A DNA stretch of 64,000 nt from Psychrobacter arenosus (GTDB taxonomy: Bacteria; Pseudomonadota; Gammaproteobacteria; Pseudomonadales; Moraxellaceae). The stretch is from positions 2,294,001 through 2,358,000 of the forward strand of contig NZ_LR884459.1 of NCBI RefSeq assembly GCF_904848165.1. The letters run 5' to 3'. The notes below the pieces were generated by a model. It worked only from the letters and a program-made list of their open reading frames with translations, did no database searches and was not told the origin of the DNA. Shown here piece after piece: positions 41,044 through 50,668 of this stretch (position 1 is the stretch's first letter; every line of letters starts with the position of its first letter). The position numbers were made by a program, and so were the translations under genes.

Positions 41044-42729
41044 ATGCCTTATTCTCCTGCTACCGCCTTCCTTGCGTTACCTCAAGCTATACGTAAGCTC
41101 ATGACTGTTAAGCTAATAGCTAGTAACTCAAAAGCTATAATGACACCGTTAATGCCCGTAGCTTTGTTAGGCTTTACAGCAGTTGCTAGTGCGACTAGTG
41201 CGCAGGCGGCTGTCAGTGATGTTGAGCAAGTGACCATCTATCAGGGTCTAGCCAGCGTGACCCGTACTTTACCGGTGACGGCAGCGGGTGAGCAGACGTT
41301 GGTGTTCTCTTGCTTATCTCCCGCTATCGATGAGGGCAGCATCAGCGTTCAGGCACCCCCTAGTGTCAATGTAGGCGAAGTCAGTATTGAACGACTTACA
41401 GGCGAGCAGGCGGCTCAATGTCAATATCAGACCGATACCAAAGTACAATCACAGCAGCAAACCTTAGCAGAGATTAATGCGGATTTAGAAGCTGCACGCT
41501 TGGCTAAAGCCTATCTACAGAACCTTACCAAGGTCACGCAAATTAGTGTGGATGGTACGGTGGGGGGGAATGCACGCGACCTAGAAACGCAGGCGAGCAC
41601 TATTAATAAGCGTATATTGGTATTGCAGCAGCAGCAAGCGCGAGCACAAGATGAGCTCAATCAACTCATGGCGGGCAGTACCGGAGCCACGCGCAATAGC
41701 GTTACGCAAGTCAGTGTGCGCACCGCCACGCGGACGCCCGGATCCGTCAAACTGCATTACCAAGTCCGCGGCGCCAGTTGGCAACCGACTTATCAAGCGC
41801 GGTTAAATACTGAAACTGAGCAACTCAGCATTATCGCCTCGGCCGTTATCGCCCAACAGACCGGTGAGAACTGGACCAATATTCCGCTCACGTTAAGCTC
41901 AGTTGATCCTAACCAAAACACGACAGGTAGCTTGCCGATAGTACCGCGTTTATCGCTCTATGAAGAAGAGCAAGATAACACCACTAAGCGCTTGTCTGCG
42001 CGTCCGATGGCCGCTCCCATAGTGGCCATGGCCCAAGCGGAATACTCTGCGGACATGGCGGAAGGCGGCGGTATGGCACCGCTACCGAGCTTTACCGTCA
42101 ATAGCCAAGATAAAAATGGTATTACCGAATATCGCTTGCCGCAGCGAGTCAGTATCCCAAGTGACGGTCGCCGAGTACAGACCGTTATCGCTGAACAGGC
42201 CGGTAAGAGTAAGGTCTGGCTGCGCAGCACCCCACAACGTGAGCTGCAAGCTTATTGGTATGCCTCTGCCCCCTTCTTAACCCCGGCTTGGGTCGATGGC
42301 TCGCTGCAGCTGTACCGCGATGACAACTATGTCGGTCAGTCTAACTATAGCTACCAGCAGCTTAAAGAGCAGGGCATTGGCTTTGGTGAAGACCCGAACC
42401 TACTGGTCAAACAATTACTGAATGAAAGCAAACAGGGCGATAAAGGCGTGTTAAACCGTACGCAAACCGTCACCAGCACGCAGTCCTATCAGTTTACCAA
42501 CCAACATAAGCGCACTGTGCGCCTGCAAGTCTTAGGCAGCGAACCGGTCAGCCAAGATGAGGCTATCAAGCTTTTAGTCACCCATACTCCGCCTGTAACT
42601 GAAAAAAATTGGAATGATAATAAAGGGATGGTAGCGTGGCAATTTGATTTACCGGCTAAGCAAACGCAAGTTATCAGCTCGACCCAGCAGATCAGCTATC
42701 CTGCCAGTAAGCAACTCAGTGGTAATTGA
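41044..42729 (+). CDS. Exported DUF4140/DUF4139 protein (mucoidy inhibitor A-like)
   Basis: 561 residues. A signal peptide with an extended n-region ends near residue 57 (ATSAQAA-V). The N-terminal part (DVEQVTIYQGLASVTRTLPV) matches DUF4140, a coiled-coil segment spans about 130-210, and the C-terminal part (SVKLHYQVRGASWQPTYQARL, then a beta-rich region with EYRLPQRVSIPSDGR) matches DUF4139. The family includes MuiA, implicated in mucoid phenotype; molecular function unknown. Presumably periplasmic or envelope-associated. AAAGGA precedes the ATG. A spacer of about 100 bp leads to the NRDE gene. Confidence 0.8.
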   Translation: MPYSPATAFLALPQAIRKLMTVKLIASNSKAIMTPLMPVALLGFTAVASATSAQAAVSDVEQVTIYQGLASVTRTLPVTAAGEQTLVFSCLSPAIDEGSISVQAPPSVNVGEVSIERLTGEQAAQCQYQTDTKVQSQQQTLAEINADLEAARLAKAYLQNLTKVTQISVDGTVGGNARDLETQASTINKRILVLQQQQARAQDELNQLMAGSTGATRNSVTQVSVRTATRTPGSVKLHYQVRGASWQPTYQARLNTETEQLSIIASAVIAQQTGENWTNIPLTLSSVDPNQNTTGSLPIVPRLSLYEEEQDNTTKRLSARPMAAPIVAMAQAEYSADMAEGGGMAPLPSFTVNSQDKNGITEYRLPQRVSIPSDGRRVQTVIAEQAGKSKVWLRSTPQRELQAYWYASAPFLTPAWVDGSLQLYRDDNYVGQSNYSYQQLKEQGIGFGEDPNLLVKQLLNESKQGDKGVLNRTQTVTSTQSYQFTNQHKRTVRLQVLGSEPVSQDEAIKLLVTHTPPVTEKNWNDNKGMVAWQFDLPAKQTQVISSTQQISYPASKQLSGN

Positions 42730-42831
42730 TGGCAGGCAGTCGTTAACTATTAGCTCGCTAGGTTACGTTTCCTATTACCACGATTCTATTTTATTTAGAG
42801 TCGACTAAAACAAGTTTATGAAAGGAATAGT

Positions 42832-43662
42832 ATGTGTATTGTCGCCATAGCTTGGCAATTATTTGAAGAGATGCCGTTAATACTGCTCTCTAACCGTGAT
42901 GAGTTTTTTGCGCGACCCACCCAACCGCTGCAGCAATGGTCAGACCATCCTATCTATGCTGGCCGCGATGAGAAAAGCGGCGGCTCGTGGTTAGGCATTC
43001 AGCAAACCAGCGCTGGCGAGCAAAATGGCCGTTGGGCGGCGGTGCTAAACTTCCGTGACGGTGTACAAGCCGATCCTGAGCAGCGCTCCCGGGGTGATTT
43101 GGTCACTGAGTATTTGATAAGGGACTTAGCACCGATGGCTTATGCGCGGCAGTTGGATTTGCAAGCGTATGCCGGTTTTAACCTTATCGTTGGTGACCGT
43201 CAGCAAGCCGTATTGGTCAATAACCGCGGTTATCCACCCACGCCACTGTTTGCAGGCTTACATGTGCTGTCTAACGGACAGCCGGATAGTGAGTGGTATA
43301 AATGCGAGCGTTTGCGCGGCCGCGTACGCCAAGAAGTGCTACCACTAATCGCTGAAAATAGTGAGCGCGCTTATTGGCAACAGGCGGCGTATGACGTCAT
43401 GTCGGATCGTCTTAAAGCCACCGATGAGCAACTGCCGCAGACAGGCATGCCGATCGCTATTGAGCAGATGCTATCTCCTGTCTATATAGAAGAGGGCAGC
43501 TTTACAGACTTTGGGTTAATGGGCGGTTATGGCACGCGCAGCCAGAGTATCTTGACCATGAGTGTGGATGCCGAGTCTATAGATACTGAGCAATCAGCAA
43601 AATCTAACGCCGTAGTGACGCTGCATTTAAGCAGCCGTGAACGGACGCCTTTGTCACAATAG
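42832..43662 (+). CDS. NRDE/TANGO2 family protein
   Basis: 276 residues starting MCIVAIAW with a Cys2 N-terminus and the eponymous SNRDEFFARPT at about 20-30, then GGSWLG and NGRWAAVLNFRDG, the family blocks; GYGTRSQSIL lies near the C-terminus. N-terminal Cys and the fold suggest relationship to Ntn hydrolases; the cellular role is unsettled (haem trafficking has been proposed for relatives). AAAGGAA precedes the ATG. Confidence 0.85.
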   Translation: MCIVAIAWQLFEEMPLILLSNRDEFFARPTQPLQQWSDHPIYAGRDEKSGGSWLGIQQTSAGEQNGRWAAVLNFRDGVQADPEQRSRGDLVTEYLIRDLAPMAYARQLDLQAYAGFNLIVGDRQQAVLVNNRGYPPTPLFAGLHVLSNGQPDSEWYKCERLRGRVRQEVLPLIAENSERAYWQQAAYDVMSDRLKATDEQLPQTGMPIAIEQMLSPVYIEEGSFTDFGLMGGYGTRSQSILTMSVDAESIDTEQSAKSNAVVTLHLSSRERTPLSQ

Positions 43663-43725
43663 CGTTAGTATTTATCTAAATAAACTTCGCGTGATTTTAT
43701 TAACGTAGAGCTAGATTTTCTCAAT

Positions 43726-43762
43726 AAAAAAAGAGCCCCTACTATAACCGTAGGGGCTCTTT
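43726..43762 (-). terminator. Intrinsic terminator of rppH
   Basis: AAAGAGCCCCTAC/GTAGGGGCTCTTT stem with seven T on the minus strand. The plus strand has only three T, so NRDE-gene termination here would be weaker. Confidence 0.88.
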
Positions 43763-43804
43763 ACTAACCAATACTGCACTTTGCTTCAGTCTATTGCCAA
43801 TACC

Positions 43805-44323
43805 TTAAGCGATTAAATGATTGGCTTGCTTAGGAAGGATGAGCTCTTGTTTTAACGGCAGTTCTCGCACGAGCTCTTGCAATGCTCGGCGGTAAACCCC
43901 GCGTTTAAAATGCACCACCTGACCTAGGGGGTACCAGTAGCTGACCCATTCCCAATGATCAAACTCAGGTTTGACCGAATCAAAGCGAATGTGTTGGGTA
44001 TTCGGTTCATCTAGACGCAGCAAAAACCACTTTTGTTTTTGCCCAATACATAAGGGATATTGCCCATGACGGACGTAACGCTTGGGGAGGCGATAGCGCA
44101 GCCAATCTTGCGTGACGGCCAATACTTCGACGTGACGCGGATATAAACCGACTTCTTCCCACAGCTCGCGGTACATCGCATCTATTGGTGTCTCGCCAGC
44201 ATCTATGCCCCCTTGCGGGAACTGCCACGCGTCGTGTCCAATTCGTTTTGCCCACAGGACTTGCCCTCTCGTATTTGCCAAGATGATACCGACATTGGCG
44301 CGAAAGCCGTCTGCATCAATCAT
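43805..44323 (-). CDS. rppH: RNA pyrophosphohydrolase RppH
   Basis: Nudix hydrolase of 172 residues that removes pyrophosphate from 5'-triphosphate mRNA and so starts RNase E decay. Begins [20 protein letters not shown], and the Nudix box [22 protein letters not shown] is complete. Length as in E. coli (176). ATG 44323. Confidence 0.96.
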   Translation of the reverse strand: MIDADGFRANVGIILANTRGQVLWAKRIGHDAWQFPQGGIDAGETPIDAMYRELWEEVGLYPRHVEVLAVTQDWLRYRLPKRYVRHGQYPLCIGQKQKWFLLRLDEPNTQHIRFDSVKPEFDHWEWVSYWYPLGQVVHFKRGVYRRALQELVRELPLKQELILPKQANHLIA

Positions 44324-44778
44324 GACGATTACCTTTTTAATAGTTTAACAATGTGAAATTTAAAAAGTTATCTTAGTAAGTTAATCTGTGCTTTGCCTTT
44401 GGTTACTCTCATTATAATTCGGCTTTAGCCGCGCAAAGCGCTAAACTAAATCACAAGATAAAAGTTGTTGCCCTTATTAGAACAAGAATCAGCGTAAATG
44501 TGTAACGATATTTTGCTATAAAAATGTTTCACAAATTAACTTAATATAAATCAATCTGTTATATAAAAATATTTTCGTCATGAAACCTTATTGGGCTCAA
44601 TATGCGCAAACGAGCCCAGTTTTTTAACGGCAGTGATAAAACAGCAGCCACGCTGACAAAGGCTACAGAGCAGCAAACCTTACTCAGCTTTAGGTATGCT
44701 AAACTAAACCAAAATTAATCGCCTAAAACAATTAATCGCCTAAAACAATAGCCCAAAATAACCTCAAGGATACCCCTT
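44324..44778. other. rppH-osmC divergent region
   Basis: About 455 AT-rich bases with a 17-bp direct duplication at 44713-44746 close to the osmC start. A 38-codon frame at 44602 lacks a ribosome binding site. Otherwise nothing. Confidence 0.45.
44713..44746. repeat. 17-bp direct tandem duplication
   Basis: AATTAATCGCCTAAAAC occurs twice head to tail, 32 bases before the osmC-like ATG and so possibly inside its promoter or leader. Confidence 0.93.
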
Positions 44779-45204
44779 ATGACCGATCAGAAATTCGCTC
44801 TAAACGCTTCCGTAGTTTGGCAAGAAAACGTAAGTTTTATAGGGACTGCCCCTTCTGGTAAAACGGTGGCTATCGATGCTGATAAACGGACCGGTGCTAG
44901 CCCTATGGAGTTGATCCTATTAGGCTTAGGCGGCTGTGCCAGCTATGATGTGGTGACTATTTTACAAAAGTCGCGTCAAGATATTACCGATGTGCGTTGT
45001 GAGTTGTCTGCCAACCGTGCCGACACCGTTCCCGCCGTTTATACCGAAATTCATCTACATTTCGTAGTAACGGGCAATGATGTTAAAGAGAAACAAGTGG
45101 CTAAAGCGGTTGAGCTGTCTGCTGAAAAATACTGCTCAGCCAGTCAAATGCTATCCGCTGGTGGGGTAAAGATTACTCATGATTTTGAGATAGTTGCCGC
45201 GTAG
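44779..45204 (+). CDS. OsmC/YhfA family protein
   Basis: 141 residues of the OsmC superfamily. The two reactive cysteines are in LGGCASYDVV and EKYCSASQML, spaced as in peroxide-reducing OsmC/Ohr enzymes; overall it is closer to YhfA, whose activity is less certain. The opening SVVWQENVSFIGTAPSGKTV is typical. AAGGATA precedes the ATG. Twelve bases separate it from a MAPEG gene, so both are probably co-transcribed. Confidence 0.85.
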   Translation: MTDQKFALNASVVWQENVSFIGTAPSGKTVAIDADKRTGASPMELILLGLGGCASYDVVTILQKSRQDITDVRCELSANRADTVPAVYTEIHLHFVVTGNDVKEKQVAKAVELSAEKYCSASQMLSAGGVKITHDFEIVAA

Positions 45205-45216
45205 GGAGAGGGCGTA

Positions 45217-45642
45217 GTGAGTATGTTATTTGAATGGATTCCTGAGACTGCCAATGTCGCTATTTGGGCGATGGTGATAGCCAGTCTATTGCCATTAAGC
45301 TTTGCAATTATGGCGAAATTGCTTGGAGGATTTGGTCTGGCTGATAATGCTCATCCGCGCGAATTTATGCAGCAGGTTTCAGGCCCCGCAGCACGAGCCA
45401 ATGCGGCACAGCAAAACAGTTATGAGACCTTGCCCGTATTCTTAGCTGCCGTATTAGTAGCGATGCTGTTTTTTGTCCCACAGTCCATTATTAATTATCT
45501 GGCTTGCCTTTATGTGTTGCTACGCTTCGCTTATGGCGTCGCTTATATAGTCAACTTGCCGACGTTTCGTTCGATCCTTTGGGGACTGTCGATAGTGTGT
45601 TGTCTGCTGCTGTTTTATTTAGCGATTCGCTTAAGTGCATAG
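45217..45642 (+). CDS. MAPEG family membrane protein
   Basis: 141 residues with four hydrophobic helices and the MAPEG pattern ARANAAQQNSYETLPVFLAAV in the middle. Eukaryotic relatives are glutathione-dependent enzymes; bacterial ones are mostly uncharacterised. I took GTG 45217, six bases after GGGAGAGG; ATG 45223 is the alternative. Paired with an OsmC-type protein, which suggests a detoxification role, but that is inference. Confidence 0.82.
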   Translation: MSMLFEWIPETANVAIWAMVIASLLPLSFAIMAKLLGGFGLADNAHPREFMQQVSGPAARANAAQQNSYETLPVFLAAVLVAMLFFVPQSIINYLACLYVLLRFAYGVAYIVNLPTFRSILWGLSIVCCLLLFYLAIRLSA

Positions 45643-45732
45643 AATCGTGGAACAATAGGGTAGGCAGTAAATAAGAGTGCGCGGACGGCGTGCTCTTATA
45701 GTATTTCATAATTTAGAACCAATCATAATCCG

Positions 45733-46746
45733 CTAGTTAGTTTCATACTGACGCAAGATTTGAATAATCACCGCTTTATCCTTCTCCCTCTTAATACTGT
45801 TCCAAACTATCTGCGCTTCCTCATAACCCTTGCTAAGCATGCCAAGCCACTGTTTATAGCGGCCTACCAATACTTTGTCATTTTTCGCATCGCCCTGCAG
45901 AAACATAATTTGAAAAGGAATGAGCTGCTGCCAAGTCACTTCGGCAGTCGGGTTTTCTACTTTGGCAATTAGGTCGGGTCGAGTCACAGCGCCACGGCCT
46001 AGCATAAGGTGGCTAGACTGGGCTTGTGCCATACAGTCATGGGCTTGCTCAGAAGTCCAAATCTCACCATTAGCAATCACCGGAATGGGCAACTCGGTAA
46101 AGCGGGCGATTTTATCCCAGTAGGCGGGCGGTTTATAGCCTTGGGTCTTAGTACGCGCATGTATCGTGAGCCAGTTCGCGCCACTATCGGCGATAGCTTG
46201 GCGGATATTATCCATATTACTGGTGTCGTTATAGCCCAAGCGAATCTTAGCGGAAACGGGAATATGGGCAGGTACTGTGTCTCTAACCGCTGCGATGATA
46301 TCGCGCATTACCGCAGGCTCATCGAGGAGCACAGAACCGCCACGGTGATTATTCACGGTCTTGGCAGGACAACCAAAATTAATGTCGATAGCGGGCGCGC
46401 CAATTTCACACACTGCTAAAGCATTTTCTGCCATCAGCGTGGGGTCACTCCCGAGCAGCTGCACGTGAATGGGCGTTCCAGAAGCCGTTTTACTATCGGT
46501 CTTTAATTCGGGGACAAAGCGGTAAAACACATGGTTGGGCAGCACATGAGCATTGACCCTGATAAATTCGCTCACTGACCAGTCGTAAGGACGGCCTAAG
46601 TCACTAGCGATTTGGGTGAGGATTTGCCGCATTAAGGGGTCGGTGAGGCCCTCCATCGGTGCTAGTAGGCGGACGGGATTGGCGAACCAGCTTTTAGTGA
46701 CGGCATCGGCTGTACTAGCCGCTAAAGGAGATAATGGACTACTCAT
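45733..46746 (-). CDS. dusC: tRNA-dihydrouridine(16) synthase DusC
   Basis: FMN enzyme of 337 residues reducing uridine in the tRNA D-loop. LLAPMEGLTDPLMRQIL near the N-terminus binds FMN, the catalytic Cys is in DINFGCPAKTVN, and HARTKTQGYKPPAYWD is the DusC-type variant of the active-site loop, which separates it from DusA/DusB. The first about 20 residues are extra. It starts three bases after the stop of the helicase gene, so the two are translationally close. Confidence 0.9.
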   Translation of the reverse strand: MSSPLSPLAASTADAVTKSWFANPVRLLAPMEGLTDPLMRQILTQIASDLGRPYDWSVSEFIRVNAHVLPNHVFYRFVPELKTDSKTASGTPIHVQLLGSDPTLMAENALAVCEIGAPAIDINFGCPAKTVNNHRGGSVLLDEPAVMRDIIAAVRDTVPAHIPVSAKIRLGYNDTSNMDNIRQAIADSGANWLTIHARTKTQGYKPPAYWDKIARFTELPIPVIANGEIWTSEQAHDCMAQAQSSHLMLGRGAVTRPDLIAKVENPTAEVTWQQLIPFQIMFLQGDAKNDKVLVGRYKQWLGMLSKGYEEAQIVWNSIKREKDKAVIIQILRQYETN

Positions 46747-46749
46747 GCG

Positions 46750-48240
46750 CTAATTCCCATAAATCACTTTCTTACCCGATTTTAAACCCGAGATTAAATC
46801 AGAAATATGATGGATATCCAGGTTGGTCTGCGCGCGAGTACAGGCCACATATAACAACCGCAGCTCTTCCGGGCTAATCTTAATGCCACTGGTGGTCACA
46901 TCATAATAGAAGTCATCATCGAGTTGCACACGCGACCATTCCAACCCTTTGGCCTTATGCGCGGTAGAAATCACATAATCGGCATCGCGGACATCGGTTA
47001 AGCTATTCACCGCTTTAGTCAAAATGTCGGTGCCATGATCATCCACCAATTTCACTAGCGTTTTCAAATCACTGCCCTCAGAGGTTTCAGAATAATCCTG
47101 CACGTCCGACCAATTATAAAAATACGCCAACTCGGGCACACCATAAGCCGGCTTGCCGTTTTTTAAGTTTTCTGCGGATTGGCAAAAGCGTAGCATGCGC
47201 TCAGTATCCGCTTGTAAAGCAACTTTATGGCCAAGTTTTAAGCCCATCAATAATTGCGTCATGGCCGCGGCATTGGTCCGGCACAGAATAGCGTCTTTTT
47301 TACCATGGACTAGCGATTTGGCCAAACCAGACTCTCTATTGGGATTGCCTTTGAGCGGGATATCTTCTTGTAAGGCAGCTAATAATAAGTTGGCGACCTC
47401 GGCGATTGGCTCGCCAAAACGGAACGACTGGGTCAATAGCGTCTGTGGTAACGGTAGCTTTTTCATAGCATTGACGGCACCGCGCCATTCGTAAATCTGT
47501 TGGTGCGCATCGCCCACATAAATCACTTGGCGCGATTGCTGGGTCAAAATCCCCATCATTAAAGGGTCAGCATCTTGCGCTTCGTCAAATAAAATAAAAT
47601 CAGCGGGAATCGTCGGTTTGGATAAAGCCCATAACTTAAGATAAATATCATGACCAATACCCGCTGGATGCCGTGGATCAATCGACTGTAGCCAACGCTG
47701 TTCGACAGCAGGGTAGAGGGCTTCGCGCAATTGCTCGGCATCACTCTCGCTCAACCAGCTAGGAAACTCTAAATGGCGCGGGGCGGGATAGCTGGCATGG
47801 GTGCTGCAAAAATGACTGACCGCATCGCTAACAAAGCGGGCTTGGCGGGCAGGGGTCAAATTAATATATTTACTCGAGCCTTCGACTTGGCGTCTGACTT
47901 GAATCGTTTGTAGCCGTAAATCATCGCCCAGACGTTTGGGAGAGAATCTTGGCAAAGACAATTTCGCAGTAATATCACGCGGTACATGGCGATAGGCCAA
48001 CGAGTGAAAAGTGCGACATTCCACATGCGGCGGGAATTTCTGTTTGGCCTCAGCCGCAATGCCTTTGTTAAAAGCTAGGTATAAGCCGCGACCACGCAGA
48101 CGCTCACCAATCAATTTGAGCGTGGTGGTTTTACCGGCGCCTGCATAAGCCACCACTTTAAAGGATTTGCCATCCATCGCCATATTGAGCGCGGCAAGCT
48201 GCTCTTCAGTGGGGTCGGTCATATAAGCGGGCATGGACAT
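46750..48240 (-). CDS. Compact FBH1-like SF1 DNA helicase
   Basis: UvrD/Rep-type helicase of only 496 residues (UvrD has about 720). Walker A AYAGAGKTTTL near residue 35, LYLAFNKGIAAEAKQKFP and CRTFHSLAYRHV follow, which is the arrangement of the eukaryotic FBH1 helicase core rather than of UvrD; then FDEAQDADP (Walker B), VGDAHQQIYEWRGA, LTQSFRFG, TAHKAKGLEW and LLYVACTRAQ. All SF1 motifs appear intact. Role unknown; FBH1 antagonises recombinase filaments in eukaryotes. No nuclease or phage gene is adjacent; dusC follows directly. Confidence 0.85.
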   Translation of the reverse strand: MSMPAYMTDPTEEQLAALNMAMDGKSFKVVAYAGAGKTTTLKLIGERLRGRGLYLAFNKGIAAEAKQKFPPHVECRTFHSLAYRHVPRDITAKLSLPRFSPKRLGDDLRLQTIQVRRQVEGSSKYINLTPARQARFVSDAVSHFCSTHASYPAPRHLEFPSWLSESDAEQLREALYPAVEQRWLQSIDPRHPAGIGHDIYLKLWALSKPTIPADFILFDEAQDADPLMMGILTQQSRQVIYVGDAHQQIYEWRGAVNAMKKLPLPQTLLTQSFRFGEPIAEVANLLLAALQEDIPLKGNPNRESGLAKSLVHGKKDAILCRTNAAAMTQLLMGLKLGHKVALQADTERMLRFCQSAENLKNGKPAYGVPELAYFYNWSDVQDYSETSEGSDLKTLVKLVDDHGTDILTKAVNSLTDVRDADYVISTAHKAKGLEWSRVQLDDDFYYDVTTSGIKISPEELRLLYVACTRAQTNLDIHHISDLISGLKSGKKVIYGN

Positions 48241-48628
48241 AGCAAAATACCTATCGGGGAATGAACCGGCAATACCAGTTGTAGTGAATTACGGGGTAAA
48301 GGCGCCCCTATTACTAGCACTCAGCCAACCCATTGCTGCCGACTGCGGCATAAAATCGAGCTTAGAGCTTAGTAAAATACGCGGCTAAAAAAAGCCACTG
48401 ATTAAAGTTAAGTCAATGGCTTGGCAGCGGTCAAAACTGAAGATAAGGAAGAGAGTCATTAAGAAAAGAGGATTTTAGGCTACTCTATAGCCCATAAGGC
48501 TAGGAGCTAAATCAGCTCGCTATTATAGCAAATTATTCGCCACTCTTGGGGATAGCAGTGGCTAAGAATACGCTAGGGTCATTAGTGTGTCGGCTAGTCA
48601 GTAAAGCTGCTGATCTTCTAGAAGTTGT
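48241..48628. other. tatC-helicase intergenic region
   Basis: About 390 bases. It has the tatC terminator (48387-48422) and the promoter of the helicase-dusC unit, not resolvable by eye. No gene seen. Confidence 0.5.
48387..48422 (-). terminator. Intrinsic terminator of the hisIE-tatABC cluster
   Basis: On the minus strand AAGCCATTGA pairs with TCAGTGGCTT (one wobble) and seven T in all end the stem. It lies about 210 bases after the tatC stop. Confidence 0.78.
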
Positions 48629-49471
48629 CTAAGCCTTGGTGGGTCTCACCAAGATTCTAGCCAGCCCTAATCCCAACTCAAATAATAACCACATAGGGAT
48701 CGCCAACATAAGCATAGAAACGCCATCAGGCGGGGTGACAATCGCAGAAACGGCAAAGCAACCTACGATGATGTAGCGCCGTTTATCGGCTAAGGTATCC
48801 GTAGATACTATACCGGCTAAGATTAGTAATAGCGTGACTACCGGGATTTCAAAGGTGAGGCCAAATACCATAAACAGTTTCATGGAGAAACTTAGATAAC
48901 TGGCAATATCCGTCATAGGCAGGACGTTGTGCGGAGCAAAGGTAATAAAAAACTTAAGCACACCTTTTAGGACGATAAAGTAAGCGAAGGCGACTCCGGT
49001 ATAGAATAAGACTATCGAAGATAGCAACACCGGGATGGCAACGCGTTTCTCTTTTTTATACAGGCCGGGGGCGACGAACGACCAAATTTGGTACAAAATA
49101 TAAGGCATGGCCACAAAAACCGCGACAAATAATGTCAGACGAATAGGCGCCATAAAGTTGGAGGTAATATCAGTCGCAATCATCGTCGCATTAGCGGGTA
49201 ATTCAGCCACTAAAGGATCTGATAAAAAGTCATATAGCTCGCGCGAAAAGCCAACCAAAGCCAAAAAGATTACCAATACAGCAACGCAAATTTTAATCAG
49301 ATGCGAGCGCAGTTCGATGAGATGCTCAGTAATAGGCATATCGCCTAAGGTATCAGCCACGCTATTGGTTTCTGAACCGTTTGCCTTATCAGCATGAGTA
49401 TCCTGACTTAATATAGACTCGCCTTCAGCAATATTCCCTCTAGGCTTTTTAGTCTTTTTTAATAGGCTCAT
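48629..49471 (-). CDS. tatC: Sec-independent translocase subunit TatC
   Basis: Six-helix receptor for twin-arginine signal peptides, 280 residues. HLIELRSHLIKI near residue 50 and the conserved FVAPGLYKKEKR segment with the signal-peptide-binding Glu are present; the C-terminal VTPPDGVSMLMLAIPMWLLFE is typical. A polar extension of about 45 residues precedes the first motif. Its ATG overlaps the tatB stop (ATGA). Confidence 0.96.
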   Translation of the reverse strand: MSLLKKTKKPRGNIAEGESILSQDTHADKANGSETNSVADTLGDMPITEHLIELRSHLIKICVAVLVIFLALVGFSRELYDFLSDPLVAELPANATMIATDITSNFMAPIRLTLFVAVFVAMPYILYQIWSFVAPGLYKKEKRVAIPVLLSSIVLFYTGVAFAYFIVLKGVLKFFITFAPHNVLPMTDIASYLSFSMKLFMVFGLTFEIPVVTLLLILAGIVSTDTLADKRRYIIVGCFAVSAIVTPPDGVSMLMLAIPMWLLFELGLGLARILVRPTKA

Positions 49472-50118
49472 GAGGTCACCCCAGCGTCCGTGGCCGTCGT
49501 ATTAGCAACGCTTTGCTGAGTATTTAATAAAACATCGGCGTGATAATTGGCGCGTAACGGGGCAGGGGGCAGGCGACGGGCTTTATCGTAATCGCCCAAG
49601 CGAAACCACATATGCTCCCAAGGACTAGTCATTGCCTCGGGGAGAGTATTCACTATAGTTTCGGTAGCGCTATCATCGCTATCGGATTGAGTAGAATTTT
49701 GCTTAGCAGCAATGTCGCTAGTCGCGTTGACTTCCGCAGTAGTCGTGTCTGACTTTTCTAAGTGGGCTGACTGAGTGCTCGTGCTAGCGGTTTCTGCACT
49801 GGGCTTATATTGCGTGCTGGCAAGATGCTGATTTTGCGCATTTTCAAACTCTTGCATACTGCCGCGCAATTCCGCCATTTCTCGTTTCATCTCTGCTTCA
49901 GCTTGCTTAATCTTAGCCAACTCTTCCTGCATTTTTTGCCGAGTTTCTGCCAAATCGAGTTCCGCTTCAATTTCGTTTTGTAGGGTCGCTACGGTACGTC
50001 GGAATTTGGCATACCAATGCCCAGCAGTACGGGCGGCCTGCGGCAGCTTTTCGGGCCCCAGCACCACCAGGGCAATGACCCCAAAAAGTAAGAGCTCAGA
50101 GAATCCAATATCAAACAT
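49468..50118 (-). CDS. tatB: Sec-independent translocase subunit TatB
   Basis: 216 residues: FDIGFSELLLFGVIALVVLGPEKLP is the single helix and hinge of TatB, followed by an amphipathic helix, a charged coiled coil to about residue 95 and a long Ser/Thr/Asp-rich tail. The tail makes it longer than E. coli TatB (171). Overlaps tatC by four bases. Confidence 0.95.
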   Translation of the reverse strand: MFDIGFSELLLFGVIALVVLGPEKLPQAARTAGHWYAKFRRTVATLQNEIEAELDLAETRQKMQEELAKIKQAEAEMKREMAELRGSMQEFENAQNQHLASTQYKPSAETASTSTQSAHLEKSDTTTAEVNATSDIAAKQNSTQSDSDDSATETIVNTLPEAMTSPWEHMWFRLGDYDKARRLPPAPLRANYHADVLLNTQQSVANTTATDAGVTS

Positions 50119-50242
50119 AGGCGTCTACAACAAAGAATGGCAGAGCGATATCGATAAGCATTAATTCAATATCATTTTTAATGAATACAAAAATTTAGTA
50201 CGGAATAACGCACGATTGGTGGCAATAATCCCTCAGCTGAGA

Positions 50243-50488
50243 TTAGCCATTAGGTCTATCATCAATCGAAGTTTCTGTGACTTTTAACTCATCAACGGGG
50301 GTACCGGCTTCATGATTTAATACCCGATGCTTATTAGCATGCTCAGTATTCTCATCTTTAACCGCTTCTTTAAAGCCTTTGACCGCCCCGCCTAAGTCTT
50401 TACCAGCACTTTTGAGTTTAGAGGTGCCAAACACGACGACGACAACGACGAGTAAAATAAGCCAGTGAGTAATCGAAAAACTGCCCAT
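50243..50488 (-). CDS. tatA: Sec-independent translocase subunit TatA
   Basis: 81 residues starting [20 protein letters not shown], with [21 protein letters not shown], the TatA amphipathic helix signature. I chose ATG 50488, seven bases after AAGGA; a longer in-frame start would add 11 residues. Forms the translocation pore with TatBC. Confidence 0.95.
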   Translation of the reverse strand: MGSFSITHWLILLVVVVVVFGTSKLKSAGKDLGGAVKGFKEAVKDENTEHANKHRVLNHEAGTPVDELKVTETSIDDRPNG

Positions 50489-50668
50489 AACGGTATCCTT
50501 AACACGTAGTAGAGGTAGCACTTATGATAGCATTTTACGCGCACAACAAGAATGTTAGCGGTTCAATAACAGCTACTTAATATTTATTAGAGAGGGTTAA
50601 GCCCTATAGCGTGGCAATAATAGCTGTGCCGGCCTTAGCTCTTACCACTGTCCTGAGCACACTATGGA

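Noticed and set aside
44602..44718. A 38-codon frame upstream of the osmC-like gene
   Set aside because: No ribosome binding site and it runs into the 17-bp duplication.
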